From Lutjanus erythropterus (Eukaryota > Chordata > Actinopteri > Lutjaniformes > Lutjanidae): a DNA stretch of 64,000 nt. The notes beneath the pieces are model-generated. The model was not told the origin of the DNA and searched no databases. It saw only the letters and a list, made by a program, of their open reading frames with translations. Below are positions 9,550 through 20,684 of the stretch, piece after piece; within the stretch, counting starts at the first letter, position 1, and each line of letters opens with the position of its first letter. A program made the position numbers and the translations under genes. The DNA lies in NCBI GenBank assembly GCA_020091685.1, contig CM034599.1:28533920-28597919 (forward strand). Direction: 5' to 3'.

Positions 9550-12500
9550 TATCTTATCTTATCTTATCTTATCTTATCTTATCTTCGTCTATAAAATGTC
9601 AAAGCTCAAGATAATTTCCTCAAATGTCTTGTTTTGTCCACAACCCAAAGATATTCAGTTCACTGTTGCAGAGGAGTTAAGAAACCAGAAAACAGTCACA
9701 TTTGCAAAGCTGAAATCAGACAATTTTTACTTTGTTCTTAAAAAAAATACTCAAATTGAGTAATTGATGATTAAAACAGTTGGCAATTGATTTAATAGTT
9801 GACAACAAATCTTTTCATCGGTGCAGCTCTACTTGAAGAACTGAATTTTGTTTAATGAAAAGAAATCAGAAAAGGAAATGCAGAATTACACACTTTAAAG
9901 TGTTATCAGCTTTTGCTGTTTTGCAGGATTATCTGTTGGGGTAGAAAATCAACTTCTCTGCACTTTGGAACACTGAAAATTAGTTATTCTAATTTGACAC
10001 ATTACACTGAGGGTTGTGTTTTGATGGCAACTGCGAAAGAAAGTAAATTTTAAGAATAATTCACAATTTATGGTTTATGGTTGGACATTCAATGCAAAAC
10101 AAAGAAAGGGACAAAAATCTGCCTCCACAAGGATTTGTTAAATATGATAATAGTGTATTAAAATGACTAATCAATCACAGATTTGATTAATATTATCTTA
10201 CCCTAAACAAGTGTGTTGCACAGTGTCCACAAAAAACAGACAGATTGCTTCCAGGACAGCCTGATGTATTGGACTATGTGTCTGTAAGTGTTGTTTTCTG
10301 TAGATCTGTCCCACTAATTTGCCGTCCACTATTTAATCTGACATCGCACTCATACAGTAGTAGCTGCGAGTGCAACTGTAGCCAAAAAAATAACAAACAA
10401 GTTCCCTGGGAGGGACCTTTGTTCTTGTGCAGAGTGGCTAAAATGTTCGCACGCACTCTAATTAGGAATTAGCGTCCCACTGGAAGACACGCGTCATACT
10501 GATTACCGTCTCGTCCATAATTATTGCTTTTAAAACTTTGAACCTCTGTTTCTATTTAAGCCTGCGATGGTCGTTAATCATCCTGTTTTATCCGTTTGAT
10601 AGAGATAGATTGATGTTTCAGTGGTGATAAAGACAATCAATGTTAAGTATCCTGTCTTTTATTTTATGTGTGTGATTGCAGAACTGTATCCGAGACATTA
10701 CAGATGCTCTGATTGCACTGTGTGAGGACAGAGAAGAAGATAAAGATTCGTCTATGCTCTCCAACTCTCAGATCATTCACAGTGTCATAGACATCTTTGG
10801 AGCAGGTTAGACACACTGGAATTTTTCACTGATGACAAATAGCGCCGAAAATGACAGTAAATTGATCGTATTGATGAACATGGTTACTTTTTTTCACTGC
10901 AGTTGTGTTGTTTGTGATTTTCTAAAGGATTTGACACCATCATTGCTGGTTTACAGTGGAGCCTGTTGTACCTGATCAAGTTTCCTGACATCCAGGACAG
11001 AATACACCAGGAGATAGGTACTGTCTTACATTTCAATGGGACTGGGCTGCAGCTAAGAATTTTTTTTATTATCAGTTAATCTACTGATTGTTTTTCCCAT
11101 AAATTGATAAATCGTTTAGTTTATAAAATTGCAAAATACTGTGGAAACTTCTCATCACAAAGACTCATGCATTTACTATAATAAATGACAAAGAAAAGCA
11201 GCAATTCCTCACATTTAAGAAGCTGGTACGAGCATATGTTATATATAAACATAAATATTTTTGTTTGAAAAATGACTGAAACGATTAATTGATAAATCTT
11301 AGCTCATCGACCAGTGTGTGATATTTCAGAGCAGTGGGCTTTTATTTTCAGGAAAACAGGCTTAACTTTGACAGGCAAGTAACAGTTATAAGGAGCTGAT
11401 CAACTTATGATGAAGGACTAGTCATCGCTTGGCATTGTCAATTTACGAGGCTCCTGCAGCCTGCCTGTCTCTGCCGTGTCTGGGGAGGAGGGGGCAGTTA
11501 GAAACAACTCGCTTCAACCGTCAATCGTATAATAAAAAGGATTACAGCCTAAATATAATGACAACTTGTCTACCCCACTAGCAGTATGTCCAGCTACTGG
11601 GGAGATGTCACTGTTGGGTTATCAAAGACACTAGCAAAGAAAACATTAGAGAGGTTAGACCACTGTGTTTAACCATGTGTCTTTAAATGTTACAGCTGAA
11701 AATTTTATGTCAAAATCAGCTGCCAGACATCTACCTGGACGTGACTGCTGTTGCTACATTAAAATTAAATTCAGCTGTCTATTAGGAAGTGTCAGAATTT
11801 CAAAGAGAATCAACACAATTGCCAACCTTAGTGCCCTTACAGGACAGACACCAGAGGAACTCACTAAAAACCAGTCCAATTTGCTGATGCCATTGGCACA
11901 GATTTAAATATTGTACTTGGCTATATTGCGAATTCCATAATATTGTGATAATTGTGCAGCCATACTTCTTGTGTGTACCTTTCAGCATTAATGGTGCATA
12001 AAGCAGAAAACGCATCTCTCTGTTACAAATCTGTATCATCATCAAAGGAGTGGCCAGGCTTATGCGGTGTCTATTTGGAAGCATCAGAATTTCAGGCAGA
12101 ATCAACACAACAATGGCCAACCCAAGTGCCCTTCCTGGACAGACACCAGAGGACCTCACAATAGATCAGTCCAATTTACTGTTGCCGTTGGCACAGATTT
12201 GGATATTGCACTTGGGTATATTGTGATTTTGATAATATTGTGATTAATTGTGCTGCCCTACTTGGCATTGTCTCTCTAAAATAAACTGAGCCATCCCTGA
12301 AAAATACAGTTTGAATGGCAGCATATGTTGCTCCTAAACCTCTGTGCACTGTTGCATGCATGGGATGCACCTGTGTACATCTCTTTGCAACAAATCTGTA
12401 TCGTCATCACAAGAGTAGCCAGGCAAAAAGTTACATGATGTCTATTAGGACGTATCAGATTTTCAGGCAGAATCAACACAACAATTGCCAACCCGAGTGC

Positions 12501-14051
12501 CCTTCCCGGACAGACACCAGAGGAATTCACAAAAGATCAGTCCAATTTGCTGACGCCAGAGCTACTTTTGTGGGTTGACAAAACTGGTGCTGTGTGTTCT
12601 TCTGAGGCACGTTGCATTTTCACAGAGAGGGAGGGGGGGGAGACACTAAAAGGAGACAGGATGAATCAGAGAGGGAGGCACAAACAGCCAGAGAAAGAAA
12701 GAAAGAAAGAAAGAAGGGTTCGAGAGTTCCCGACTGACACAAAGGCTGTAACACGCAAGGCATTGAACACACATAGTTTGACATTCTTCACTTACTCATC
12801 ACTTCAATTAATTTTAAATCAAGCTTTCATTCTACTGTTTAGTAGGGGCTCACCAGTTTACTGGGAACTGCATTAATGAATGAGCAACACTTTTAATTAA
12901 TCTGAAAGAAATGCATACTTTATGTCATGATAATTACTTGTGAAGTGGATGGACAGAATGCAATGATTTGCAAATCCTTTTTGACCTATATTCAATCCAA
13001 TACAGTAAAGAGACAAGGTATTTCATGTTCAAATTGAAACTTTATTGTCTTTGTAAAACTGCACTTATTCTGAATTTGATGCCTGCAACACTCCAAAAAA
13101 TGTGGGACGGTCATGTTTGCCACTGTGATGCACCACCTTTTCTTTTAACAACATTCAAACACTTGGCCATTTTGCAAACAAGCTACAATCTGTGTGGTAT
13201 TTTTCTTCTTTAACCTAGAGGACATGACGTCCACGATTTTAAAAACCAATCTGAAATGTGGACTCATCAGACCACAGCACACTTTTCCCCTTTGGAATTG
13301 TAAAATAGCTCCTCAGTGTTCATTAAATTTCTTTTTTCTCCGGTAGACGACCACATTGGCCCAGCCAGACTACCCAGGTTTTCAGATAAGCCCAGGATGC
13401 CTTTCACAGAGGCATTCATATATGAAGTGTTTCGCCATGCTTCATATGTCCCGTTTACCATTCCTCATTGGTAAGACATTAGTTTTAATTTCAGTACAGT
13501 CATATTTGCAGTCATATGTATTGTTGTTACACCTGGATTTCTCCCCTTCAGTACCACAAGAAACATCACCCTGAATGGATACTTCATTCCCAAAGATACG
13601 TGTGTCTTCATTAACCAATATCAAGTCAATCATGATATGTGAGTAGCCACAATCATCACAACATAATGACTTTGAATTTGACTTTCATCATTAAAGAGTG
13701 AAATCTCTCAACATTTTCTCTTCGGCTGATAAAAGTGTGTTCTTTTCATGTTTTTCACTCTGTCCCAGTGATCTTTGGGGTGACCCGGACACATTTCGCC
13801 CTGAACGCTTCCTAAGTTTGTCAGGACTCCTTAACAAAGAGCTGACGGAGAAAGTTCTCATCTTTGGCATGGGGAAGAGACGCTGTCTTGGGGACGGATT
13901 TGCACGTTTGGAGATGTTCGTGTTTCTCACCACGCTGCTCCATGGGCTGCGGATTGAAAATGTTCCAGGGCAGGAGCTGGATCTGAGCACCGATTTTGGT
14001 CTGACTATGAAACCACGTCCATACAGGATAACTATCTCCTTGAGGTTTTAG
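8478..14051 (+). CDS. cyp1d1: Cytochrome P450 family 1, CYP1D1-like monooxygenase
   Basis: Coding exons are 8478-8750, 8821-9429, 10682-10805, 10928-11017, 13347-13470, 13552-13638 and 13769-14051. All are bounded by GT-AG and the phases agree, giving 529 aa, the usual CYP1 size. The protein has an N-terminal membrane anchor (about residues 16-34), a proline-rich hinge [15 protein letters not shown]-helix GAGFDT, K-helix ExxR in EVFRH, FRPERF, and the haem-binding loop [10 protein letters not shown] with Cys475 as iron ligand. It is therefore an ER-membrane haem monooxygenase taking electrons from P450 reductase. The multi-exon layout excludes the intronless CYP1C genes and the two-coding-exon CYP1B1, leaving CYP1A or CYP1D1. 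The linkage to anxa1 and the divergence from CYP1A favour CYP1D1. There is no frame break. A poly(A) signal candidate AATAAA lies at 14532-14537. Confidence 0.85.
9521..9585. repeat. (ATCTT)n microsatellite
   Basis: About 13 perfect units of ATCTT lie in the cyp1d1 intron after the second coding exon, directly followed by a family A repeat copy at 9592-9830. Confidence 0.95.
9592..9830. repeat. Dispersed repeat family A, copy 2
   Basis: It shares GTCTTGTTTTGTCCACAAC and the following ordered words with 6415-6700 and 58033-58345. It lies in a cyp1d1 intron. Confidence 0.6.
11335..11600. repeat. Dispersed repeat family B, copy 1
   Basis: Similar sequence in the same order is found at about 21200-21670 and 26310-26930. 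Shared words include TTTTAACTTGACAGGC-like strings, ACAGTTATNANNAGCTGATCAAC, GGACTAGTC, CAATTTAC and AAAAAGGATT(T/A)CA. The other two copies are in kinesin introns. No coding potential is visible. Confidence 0.55.
11700..12560. repeat. Three tandem copies of a diverged 0.28-0.38 kb unit
   Basis: The core CCAACC(T/C)NAGTGCCC..ACAGACACCAGAGGA, followed by CAGTCCAATT(T)GCTG, occurs at about 11820-11890, 12117-12185 and 12487-12555. The sequences upstream of each core, including TCTATTNGGA and TCAGA(A)TTTCA, also match. The three units drift independently, so the expansion is not recent. It lies in the large cyp1d1 intron 11018-13346. Confidence 0.75.
12945..13120. mobile_element. Short non-autonomous DNA element, hAT-like fish family, copy 1
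   Basis: The segment reads GAATGCAATGATTTGCAAAT, then TTCAAATTGAAACTTTATTG, then TTCTGAATTTGATGCC and AAAAATGTGGGACGG. The same ordered words occur at 39919-40130, where the end reads AAAAAAGTTGGGACAT and the beginning ACCCCAGTTCCAAAAAGGTT. I recall this pattern as a common fish hAT-type miniature element; the family assignment is from memory. Confidence 0.55.
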
Positions 14052-14077
14052 ACCACCAAAAACAAATGGTGCTCTGG

Positions 14078-14079
<2 letters not shown>

Positions 14080-14136
<57 letters not shown>
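14080..14136. repeat. (ATT)n microsatellite
   Basis: About 19 perfect trinucleotide units begin 28 bases after the cyp1d1 stop codon, so they lie in its 3' untranslated region. Confidence 0.95.
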
Positions 14137-14137
<1 letters not shown>

Positions 14138-14139
14138 GC

Positions 14140-17100
14140 CACCATAATTGGCTAACCTTAAAGGGTTACTTTGATATTTTTCAACCTGAACCCTATTTTC
14201 CCATGTTTTTGTGTCCAAATATACTTTTAATTCAAAGAGTTACAGCTTGCTTTCACTGGGCATGACTGTGTTGCATAATGGCTGATTGCAATCATTCTAT
14301 GCAATGCTTATGATTCCACCAGCAGCACTGCAGTGCGTCCTACTATCAAATATGCACCAGGTATATTTTTGACAGATGTTGTGTCAAACAGCACAGAGCA
14401 GATCAAGTAAGTAGGAAGCCAGAAACAGAAACATCATCAGAAACATTTCTAAATTAAAAAACCTTGTGCTGACTTGCAATTACAAAAACAGACACAAATT
14501 AAGCCATTTAATTATGTGGTAGAAGCACAAAAATAAAAGAAAAATGACCAAGTCAACTAAATCTGACCAATTCAGAATAATCAAGCAGACAAAACACGAC
14601 TCTGAAATGCTGCTGCTGAGGCATGCAGCTGCATGGAAGGATGGATCGAAACCTTGGTGCAGATGTGACGTGCCCAGTGGAATCAGAGGGTTAGATGTGA
14701 ATCGTGTTTATTCATTACTTCAGAATGAGTGCTTTATATCTACTTCTGTGTTGCACCACCATGTTTCTACAGTATCACAGAACAGACGAAGGAAAGCGCT
14801 AGCTCTAGTTAAGGCATTCCACATCTTCTCTGAGCTTTGCTGCCACCTTAGCTTCTCCTACATACTTGAAATGGGAGTGTGAGGTGAGTTGTTTGCAATC
14901 TGTAAGCACACCTCTCAATGCTACTACAATCTAAGGTTTATTTCAACTAAAACAGACTGAAATGCAACTTTTCACTTTTGGCTTTTTTCGCCTTTTCTCC
15001 TCAGTTAATTATCAGTGCATGTGGCAAAACAAGCACTTTTAGTGGACAAACTTTTGGGTGATTGCCCATGATGATTTCATTGCAGCCTGTTTCACGGATC
15101 AATTTAGAACCAGTTTAAAAAATTGTTGTCTGTATTTGTCAGAGGAAAACATGTGAAAACAGGACCAGGTTGAAAAATACCCAAGTTACTATTTAATAAT
15201 GCCACAAAGATACAGTTACTCTCATTACTGTTAACATACTGGAGTTTCTGTTTTGGCAAATGTGGTCAAATAGGATAAAGAGGGAAATATGTACAAATGT
15301 GTTTATGAGATTTTAGAAATTAGCAAGAAACAGTATAGGATATGATCTAACTTCATGTTTGTATTGAACAAACATATTTAAGACAATCAAGGGTCATTTG
15401 AAGTGCCTCTGTGCTCGTACTTTGAGAGGGTCCCTCCGCCTTCCTGTCCCACCACATTAAAAATGAAACTAGCTTGAAAACAGCTGCTCATTAAAAGCCT
15501 TTATCTTAAGTTATTAGTTATAGTTAAACACTGAGGGAGGGAGAGAGAGGCTGTTTCTGATTGGTGATCAGCGCTTCAGGCCTCAAACTGTGTTCACGCA
15601 GGGTTCATCCTCACTCTTGTCGGCCCTCTCCTCCTTCTCCTAGCTTCAACTTTTCTCCTATCTCCTCCTTGTCAGTCAGATCCCTTTCATCTTCTCACCC
15701 CCCTCATGTCCTCATGTCCGTCTTTATCCCGTCCTTATCCCTCATTCCCTAGCTCCTCCTTCTCTTTTATTGTAGCTTCAAGGCAAACATTAAGTCATCT
15801 ACTCCCAGTCTCCCCAAGTGGCTCTCTGAGGGACGCTGCAAAAATATATATTAAGACATCAAGTCCCCTGTCATCTTTTTGAACATCCTCCTCCTCGCCC
15901 ATCAGTGCTGTGACCTCCCACACACTGAGATTAGATACAGTCCCTCACATCGTTGAGGGAGGTAAAGAGGACAGCGAAGTGTGAAATCAGGCTAATTTCA
16001 TAAGATAAATGTAAAGAAGCATAGCAGCATGCATATGAAGAAAAGATGAGTCGGGCAGAATTACTTACTGTCCTTAAATGGAAAGTTTGAAAGTTATCTT
16101 CATGACAGTAAACTTTTATCCATCCAGGGAAAGTCTGTTGATGGATCATGTTCCTTTATAGCAGAATCCTACCTGAAAACTGCATTTTACACAGTGGTCT
16201 AGTGTTGCCCAGTGAACTTATATCTGTGATTTTTCTGAACATTTTGGGGCCCTTTGGGGTATCTGGGATGTCCCCAAACCCAAACAGCAAACAGTAATTT
16301 TAATATCTGTGCTGTGCTGTGCTATGTGCTGTCAGCCACTTCACTCCAGCGCACTGCAGAGCAGTGAAGCTTGCTTGTTTGCTTGGTTTTTTTTGCCACT
16401 GACTGAAATTGATATTATACATGTCTGACAACACTATGGTAAGGATCACCACAATGAGAGGCCTTTTTTTTAAAGAGTAGATTACGTTTTGTTTAACCAG
16501 AATCAGCTATTGCTCCCTCCCTTTGCAAAACTGTAATTTTAACAGTTTCTCTTTGGCAGTTTTATTCAAACTTGAGAAGGGCAGAACGCCAGACAGCAGC
16601 TGCAGTGGGGAGAGAAGCTCTGCGGTGCACTGGGATTTTGTAATTTTACAATATTGGGGGCACATACTTCCTCATGAGGAGGAAAGGCATTAAAACACAA
16701 GTCTTACAGGCAAAACATTCTCAGAGAGGCTGATATAGAAATTAAGTGTGGCACACTGAACTGGGAAAAAAAAAAGAAAAAAATGATGTTGAATATTCGT
16801 GTTGAACTGCCAAATCTTAATTCAACTGAAAAAAATCTTGGGTACAGCTCTAAACTGACCTTTCATGTAACAACGTCATCAGGTCACTTAGTCCAATAGT
16901 TTATGATATTTCCATCCACCTCAGCTGTATATGCTAGTTTTTAATGTTAGCATGCTAACATGCTAAATTAAGGTGGTGCACATGGTATAAACATTGTAGT
17001 TATCTGCTTAACATCAGCATGTCAGCATTGTGAAGTTAGCATTTAGCACAAAGCACAGCCTCACAACATGGCAGTAGTCTTCGTAAACGTTTTGAAATGA

Positions 17101-20100
17101 ATTTTGAAATCCCTGGCATTGTTTGTGTGAACTATCATAACTATTTGTGACTGGTATTCATATTTTTGTTTAAAAAATATTTATAACTGTAAACATGTCA
17201 ATTTACCTCTTGGAATATTTAATTTAAATATCAGCCTAATTATGGTTAATAATGTCAACAGACTTGATAGGTGACACTGATAGTATTTAGTCAAAAGTAT
17301 TAAAATATTCAAATATTGTCATGTAAAACAGCAGTTTTCTGTTCACTTCTAACAGTATCTTTGTATTATGAATATCCTAACATCTGAAGACATACATGTA
17401 AATTGAAAATAAAAAATACAATGCTTAACTTTGTGTTGCACTAGTAATATTTTTTTTTTGTATATTTTTTTTATTTTCAAGTCAAAGAGCTTATGTTAAG
17501 AAGTAGGCTACTGTAACTCTCAGATTGTCCTCAGTGACTCAAACAGCATGCCATCGGCCATTTACTGTGCTAAAGGCATTCCCGGTTTGCCTTCTGTGTG
17601 GTCATGTGTACAAACCATTTACAGTGGTAAATTGGTTTGTGTTGGTTAATTAACAGAACACACCTCAGCCCCCCCTCATCAACCCTGTTCCCTCTGCATG
17701 TACTCTCTGTGGCTCCGTGTGTCTTTGTCTCTCACTTTGTTCTAGTCCACAGAGCTCACAGTAGGATTTAAACTATGGCCGTCATTAAAGAATAACAAAT
17801 CACAGAAGACATGTGCTGAGCGGCCTCTGATCTAAAGCAGCCAATAAAACACAGCACGCAAAGATGGGAATCATGGCTCTGATGTGGCACAACAAAGAGA
17901 AGCACTTGTGGGGCCCACCGTATAGATTAGAAATGCTGAACAATTAAGACTGGGCCCAATTACAGACAAAAGACGGTCTACTTATAGAAACCGGTCAGCG
18001 CTGACATGCCACCCTGGCTCAAACATGAGCCAAGGCCTAAAACAAGGCAATAAACGCGGTATACAACACCATATAATTGTTCAGCTAAATTGTTGCTTCC
18101 CCACGTGGTCACATAGAAGAAACAGTACAGTATTAAATGTGTAAAGGGAAAGAAAATCTGAATAACCTAGTTCTTGTTTGCCTACAAATTACAAAAATCT
18201 TGTACTATATCATTATATAATACAATATACTATAAAAATATATTATTACTATATTATCATGCAAACCTTTAAAATCTTCCCCTTCTTCTGGTTGTTTTAA
18301 CCTTCATAAGTTCTAAGTTTAGTAAACCTTCTGAACACAACAGGACAGGGCCTTTGCATGTTTGAGGGTGTCCATTCCCAGCCATGGGATATGACCCCCG
18401 TAACAGAATATGAACAGATCATGGGACCTGGAAACTTAACCTTTCAGGCTCTAATGGCCTACAAACTCGTTGGCTTCTCCCGCACACAATAGGAGTGCAA
18501 ACTGAATGACCAACTGACTTCATATTTGTCTCTGCAGTTACATTGTGGGTGCCTCATTCTATAGACACTGGCAGCCAGCACCCATTAACAAACTGCACGC
18601 AATCCCCTGAATGCAACAGTCAGTGTGCCGCTATAGTGATGTCATCCTAACCCAGAGGTGGCATGTAACTAAGAACATTTACTCTAGTACTGGGTTACAA
18701 TAAAAATTCATCTGACTTGAGTATTTTCATTTTACACAACTTAAATTTCCATTCCAGTACATTTCAGAGGTAAGCATTTTTGTTAACTCCACTACATTTG
18801 TCTGACAGCTTTAGTTATTAGTTACTTTACAGGTTACAGTCTTTCATACCCTTCCTGTCCAGTGGAAACCATACATCTTCAAATGTGGTGATTTTGAATT
18901 TTTCTGATAAATTTAAAGATGAAGCGTTCCTTTTATGGGTTGAGAAAATTCTTGCCCTCCTTAAACTAAAGAAACTCTTAAAAAAATCTCTTGGATCCTC
19001 TTGTTTCAATCTGCCATCTGCTAATGGCATCAACATGAACAAGCTAGCAACGTTTACCTTCCCTTCTGCAGTAATGTAGTCATTGTAATGCCAGAGCTCA
19101 CCTCCCAATGTGCAAATGCTCCACCAAAACTAGTCCCACCCAACACTATTTTGCAGCAACACCATTGTTGCATCCTTTGTGCAGACGACTGTGATTGGTT
19201 TAGAGAAATACAAACAAGGCAGGGCAATTTTTCCCCTATAGCAAAATGATTACATGTGGAGCCAGACCTTTCTCCACTGCTGCAAGTCTGGCTATGCAAG
19301 ACTATCACAAAGCTGGGTTGTTTTTCTAATGAAAAGGTGTGTTTTTAGAGATACATGGTTTTCACTTTACATCAACACTACAAACATATGATGATCTTAT
19401 AGAATATGATGCATTGCTGTAGATTAAACTAGCCAACATTATATAAAGTAGTTCAAATTTGCTCAACCTTAAAACATCTACAGCAGAAAAATGTACACAT
19501 GCAACGTGCAGTGAAACTCTGACAGAGACCATTTTTCTGCAGAATAGAGAGTACTAATATTTTAAAGGTACTATGTGAAGCAATTTACACATATTATTAG
19601 CTTTGTATTGCCAAATTGTGAACAGATTGTACATAACTTTGAAAAATGAGACTGTCTCAGGCTTTCTCAGTTGCCTATAACAGCTTGTAGACTAATTTCT
19701 GTGTAAAGGATTGGGAAGATTTAATGAGAAAGTCCAAAGAATGTGAAGTTTATGCTCCTGAGTGCCTCTCTTCTGTTCCTCTAAAGCACCAACAGTGTGC
19801 AACACTAGCAAATGTTACCTTAGAAGAGTCTGCAAACGTCAGTGATCGACTGGCATGCATTACAACACAAGCCTAACTTTACTTACTTTATTTATTAACA
19901 TGCTGCCGGTCAGTCATGTTCAGTCTTGTGTATTTCACATCAGTGTTTTGGCTGATACCCACGATGCTCGCTTGCACTTATGGAGTGTGACTGGGATGCG
20001 CCAGCAACAGTGTTCTGATCGCAATTCACTTAACGGCCACCAGTGTCATTAACAACAAGAATTATCCACATACAGAAGTAGTTTTAAAGAAACTGTCCAG

Positions 20101-20680
20101 ATAATACTTATATTGTATACGTTAAGTCAAGTTTTGAATGCTGAACCTTTGACTTGTAATGAAGGATTTTCACAGTGTAAAGGATCTGAATACTTCTTCC
20201 ACTACTGTCCATCAACTCATGCAACCAAATTCAACTTTTTAAGGTCCAGTGTGTAAGATTTAGAGGTACCTATTTGCAGAATATCCAGATATCGAATGTA
20301 ATATTCTTAAGTATGTTTTCATTAAGAGAGATCACTGTTCTTCATGAGGCTAGGTTACCTTCAATCACCTGGGAATAAGAATTGTTCTGTTTTTGTTAAC
20401 TTAGAATTATTTTATTTTTTATCTAAACAGGGTGTGGGTCCTCTTCCATGAAGTCTACCATGTTGCATTGTCATGTGTGGGGTAGACAAGGTGTCGCAAT
20501 CTGCAAACTCACTGCTAGATGCCACTAAATCCTGCACAGTGGAACTTTAAAATATATGTTCATTCACAAGCACGTACAGCATAAACTGTGCATACAAGAT
20601 ACAAGACAGGTCAATCAATAAATGGTCCAAACAATACAACACTTTTCTTCACTATTGTGCACGATATTGTGCACTGAGTA
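14140..20680. other. Convergent intergenic region between cyp1d1 and the kinesin gene; no gene seen
   Basis: No coding exon is supported here. The stretch contains fragments of repeat family C at about 14760-14930 and 20240-20550, a TTAGCATGCTAACATGCTAA palindromic stretch near 16950, and common short AGTACTTTTAC-like fish repeat fragments at 18650-18840. The segment 17680-18070 is non-repetitive with balanced composition and is a candidate conserved element. Poly(A) candidates for the kinesin, read as TTTATT on plus, occur near 20411. Confidence 0.5.
20240..20550. mobile_element. Dispersed repeat family C (GTCCAGTGTGTAAGATTTAG-type)
   Basis: It starts GGTCCAGTGTGTAAGATTTA and ends GCCACTAAATCCTGCACAGT. 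The inner words GGGTCCTCTTCCA and CATGTTGCA are also present. Partial relatives lie at 14760-14930 (ATGTTTCTACAGTATCACAG.. CTCTAGTTAAGGC) and 60330-60460 (GCAGTCTGCAAGTTGATTGC..CTACACACTGTCCC). I recall the pattern as a common non-coding fish element; ends were not mapped exactly. Confidence 0.55.
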
Positions 20681-20684
20681 CAGT

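Noticed and set aside
16940..16970. TTAGCATGCTAACATGCTAA palindromic stretch as a regulatory site
   Set aside because: This word is a very common dispersed fish repeat fragment; no special role can be supported.
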